Part shown: one piece after another, positions 60,876-64,000 of the stretch
Layout of the letters: every line of letters begins with the position of its first letter
Numbering within the stretch: the first letter of the stretch is position 1
NCBI RefSeq assembly: GCF_030272615.1
Contig: NC_081408.1
Span: 63,422,614 to 63,486,613, forward strand
Length of the DNA: 64,000 bases
Direction: 5' to 3'
From: Cryptomeria japonica
Taxonomy: Eukaryota; Streptophyta; Pinopsida; Cupressales; Cupressaceae
Program-made: the position numbers and the translations under genes
Notes under the pieces: generated by a model
The model's database searches: none
What the model was told of the DNA's origin: nothing
What the model saw: the letters and a program-made list of their open reading frames with translations, nothing else

Positions 60876-61812
60876 TTTCAATAGTTAATTGCAATACCGG
60901 TAAAGTTTAATGCATGAAACAAAAAGACAAATAACATACACAACACATAACATAGTTATTTGTACGTGGAAACCCTATAAGGGAAAAAACACAGTGGGAA
61001 ACCTTACCCATAATCAGATGATACTACTGTAGATAGTAAATGTGAACAAATGGGGTCTGCACATGCAGAAAGGCCAACTGCCTAGAGCTCACTGCTCAAT
61101 CACAAAAAGGGAGTCACACTGACTACAATTGGATGGTTAAACCCAATGATAATGTACTGCTCAAAATAGCATCTGCATATGCTAGATTCAGTACTGGTTA
61201 AGCTCTGATTGTCTTCTTCAAAATCCTCCTTGAATGTTGAATGATGTCTGCATGTATAGCTCTTCTTATATTCACATATACCTTATTATAATTCTTTTCC
61301 ACTTCTACCACATAATCTCATAAATGATATCTTACATATATACCAAAACCTACGACCAATTGTGTAGGTCGGCTCACTAAGATATTAAAATTAAATAAAT
61401 TACAAATAAATCAATATGTGATGCATGATGTTGGCTCAATGCATTTACAACAATAACAAATCAGCTCCATAACATGTCGTGTTGATCTGGAATAGATAAT
61501 GCTTGCCATTCCAAAACCTAGACCTATTTGCCAGTAATAGAAAATATGCAAAATCGATTGTACCAATAACCAAATTACCAAAACCAAGTGTCCAAACAAT
61601 GTTGTTGACATAACCAAGTAATCTCTAGATGATAAGAGATCATCCTCAGTGTCGGTGAACAATATAACTTGCTGGTGAACTAGATACCGGTGATTGTGCA
61701 TAAGTCACTGAACATGCCGGTGAACATAACCAAAGATCTTCGAGTGTTCTTAAGTGTTCACAAGTGTTGACATCAATGAAAAAACTAATGCAATACATCC
61801 ATAATACCAACA
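60876..61812 (-). repeat. Truncated 5' LTR of element G
   Basis: It matches 54528-55467. The side facing gag has lost 121 bp. The outer end, CCAACA at 61812, is intact. It may belong to G or be a separate truncated LTR of the same family. Confidence 0.85.
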
Positions 61813-63583
61813 CTTTACTCGTTATCTTTTCCACTTAAGTGGAAGGGTCTGTGCATCATCAAGAGGGGGCCCTTTTTTAAAGTCTAAGCCTGGGCGGGTT
61901 CTGATAAATTTTAATTTTTCCTCAGTCTTATATCTTTTCCTAAAGATTGAGTAGGTTTCCTCAAATCCAATTATTGTCACTATACCACAATGTAGATTTG
62001 TATGGTGTTTATTCATTGTGACATGGCAACTAAGTGGTGAGACCTATGAGAAAGGTGTAGAGCGTAGAAAATCCAAGAAGATCGAAAGTCAGGTTTTTCA
62101 GACTATCCTCATGACCTAATGGAAAGGGCTAAGGAAAACCTTTTATCCCACATTGGTTGCGGGGAGGAGTATTTTTGTATTTAAAGGAAAAGCCCCAAAC
62201 ATATTAAGTGTCAAATCTTACGGGCTTTTGGCAAGGTGGAAGCTCAGCCCAGTGGGCCCCGGGTGTGCGCGCGCATCTTATAGCACCCAAAATTTTATAG
62301 TAAATGGCTAGGTTAAACAACAAGTAGGTTGAATGGACATCCACAACCATCACTATACCTCCATGTGAAGAAGCTTGATTGTTATCCCATGCGACATGGC
62401 AAATGACCAGGTGGTGGTTAAGGTGGCCATCCTTGTGGGCTCAATGCGAATCAAGTTGTGCCACGTATTAGGGAATAGAAGAAGAATCAGGGCGGGCCCA
62501 ATTCCAGTGATAAGACCAGGTGGTCATCTAGATGGATCCAAAGGCAAATCAAGATGTGCCACGTGTCAGGCTCGCTAGAAGAGAAAGTGATAAAGGGAGT
62601 CGCTCAGGAGAGATGAGGGTCGAATAGATCAATAAAGAACAATGGTGATCAAGATGGATCCAAGGGCTGTCACTATGTTGCGACTTAAAAATGCTCGCTA
62701 GATATCGCCTGTGACTTGGCAACAAACTACTAGTGGTGAACCATGGCTGACAGTTAATGCAAGTGGTTAAGGCAGGTGGTTCATTTCGGCGGCTAGTGGA
62801 GGTCATGCTAAGGTTTCAAAGTGGAGAGCCTAGAATGAATACCCTCATGACAAGTGGCACCCAGTTGTGAACTCTGAAGCTAATCAAAGGGTTCCATGTG
62901 GCAGACAGGTGGCATATCATCAAGGTGTATACCGAGCAGAACATGGCTTCAATGGATCATTGAAGGGACTCACTGAACGCATTAGTTTCATCGACATGAA
63001 AGGTGTCAATGAAACTAGGGTTTCGATAAAATATAAAAATGGCTAGCCAAAAAGGAGGTTTAGCCAAAAGAGTGGTGGGACCGGTGGTGCCTAGGCAAAT
63101 CTCGTAAGCCAATCTAGAGGTGACACATGGCAGGGGTCTGCAAACAACTAAAATAGATAAGGGGCCCCCTTTGAGGGTTAGAATCGGTTATTGACCGGGA
63201 AAGTCCGATGGAGATCGATGGTTGTCGCTATACCGCAACTTAAGAGTGCTCGATGGTTATTCACTGTGACATGGAGACAAACCACCAACGATGAACTCTA
63301 GACAACGGTTAAAGCCAGACAGTTAATGCAAGCGGTTATAGCAGACAAGTAAGTGGTAGCGGTTAAGTTTTTAATGGATCAGAGACCAAGTGGTGGGGCC
63401 TATTTGGAGTGGTTTACTGAGGAAAGTTAAAGGGCGTGCTATTTTGCCATGATCGGATGGGTGTCGCTATACCGCAATGGAATTACGTCTGAACTTTAAA
63501 CCTCGCGACATAGCGACTAAGAGAAAGGTTCTAAAAAGAAGAGTTTCCTAGTTCGTTGGTGCCAAAATTTAAATATTCAAAAG
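61813..63583 (+). repeat. Non-coding region with diverged repeats related to the element A leader
   Basis: Units containing TGTCGCTATACCGCAA, GTGCTCGATGGTTATTC and TGTGACATGGCGACAAA recur near 61973, 62360, 62670, 63215 and 63455, heavily diverged. Compared by eye, GATCGGATGG, GGTTATTCACTG and the AAGAGAAAGG end correspond to 5500-5600 in element A in the same orientation. No gene is visible. Confidence 0.55.
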
Positions 63584-64000
63584 TGTTGGTGTAAATAATT
63601 ATTCATCATGGATATTATTACACTTACTTAAGTTTACTTAGGATAATGCATTTCATAGTAGTTTGGATATGAGACACTTGGGTGTTTGTGCCTCATTGGG
63701 ATAGTGTGTGTAGGAGAAATTCCACCTCTTATGGTGTTGATCTTGTTATTACACTATCATATCCACTTATTGTGGAGTGATAATTCCACCTTCGGTGGGT
63801 GATCCACCTCATGTGGAATATTATATTATTTCTCCTACCTACCCACACCTATTTCCTACCTACCCTTGTTTCTCATTGAGCCACTTGTCATATTTGTGTG
63901 CTCATACATCCATATGGCCTTGCCTATATAAGCAGGCCTCTATTCATTGTATTGGTTAATCCAGTTGATCATTTTTATATTGATGAGAATACAGTTTGTT
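63584..64000 (+). repeat. Start of another LTR, cut by the window end
   Basis: A sharp change of sequence at TGTTGGTGTAAATAATTATT, with bases AAAAG before it. The stretch has short inverted words around TCCACC/GGTGGA (63720-63820). No purine tract precedes it, so a 5' LTR of a new insertion is more likely than a 3' LTR. Confidence 0.6.
63925..63932 (+). promoter_or_regulatory. TATA box in the right-edge LTR
   Basis: TATATAAG, followed by CAGGCCTCTATTCATTG, about 340 bp after the LTR start. It indicates plus-strand orientation for this LTR. Confidence 0.6.

Larger units (their letters stand above)
54407..61812 (-). mobile_element. Element G: Copia element with a replaced 5' end
   Basis: Same family as B by gag-pol and LTR. 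The 3' LTR (54407-55467) is complete. The 5' LTR copy (60876-61812) lacks the 121 bp that would adjoin the primer site, and the primer site is missing. In their place are about 825 bp (60051-60875) that include part of another Copia. Flanking bases CATTG (left) and CTTTA (right) do not form a duplication, so this is not a simple intact insertion. Confidence 0.85.

Noticed and set aside
1-64000. Host protein-coding or tRNA gene
   Set aside because: Every long open frame fits a retroelement polyprotein, ORF-X or the captured PMD gene; the initiator-Met matches are primer sites of 12-13 bases, not tRNA genes.

Overview
The window is plant nuclear DNA made almost entirely of nested, decayed LTR retrotransposons. 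I found no host gene, tRNA, rRNA or bacterial-type feature. Plant signs are initiator-Met tRNA primer sites, Copia and Tat-type Ty3/gypsy polyproteins, and a plant mobile domain (PMD) gene. The many old insertions and AT-rich sequence suggest a very large genome, probably a conifer, but this is not proven.

Elements are named A to H. A (1-9554, +) is the 3' part of a gypsy element: pol, a repeat-rich leader, then a long extra ORF of unknown family, called ORF-X here. B (10584-41021, +) is a Copia element with a GATGA target duplication. It was split by two insertions: Copia C (11432-18883, -, duplication TATTG) in its 5' LTR, and the 16.3-kb gypsy D (22186-38452, -, duplication ATATG) inside its reverse transcriptase codons. 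To the right, an older minus-strand ORF-X element, H (remnants between 41022 and 54406), was hit by B and by two plus-strand elements without pol: E (41440-47911, duplication CAATC) and F (48412-52478, duplication AATCC). G (54407-61812, -) is another Copia whose 5' end has been replaced by part of an unrelated Copia. The window ends in leader-type repeats (61813-63583) and the start of a new LTR (63584 onward).

Four observations stand out. First, D carries a PMD gene antisense to its own gag-pol, apparently with a TATA box, a short first exon and an 861-bp intron; antisense placement would let an intron survive retrotransposition. Related CGTCTGTG arrays lie upstream of both D reading directions. 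Second, ORF-X occurs in three diverged forms (A, E/F, H), in both gypsy and pol-less elements, so it may be an undescribed retrotransposon-carried family. Third, E and F have the same primer site type, polypurine tracts and LTR ends as Copia B and G, and share a stop codon, which fits mobilization by a Copia in trans. Fourth, decay is dominated by C-to-T and G-to-A change: several gag-pol genes keep one reading frame over 3.5-7.5 kb but carry many TAG stops where related sequences have Gln (CAG) or Trp (TGG), as expected of long-term methylation and deamination.
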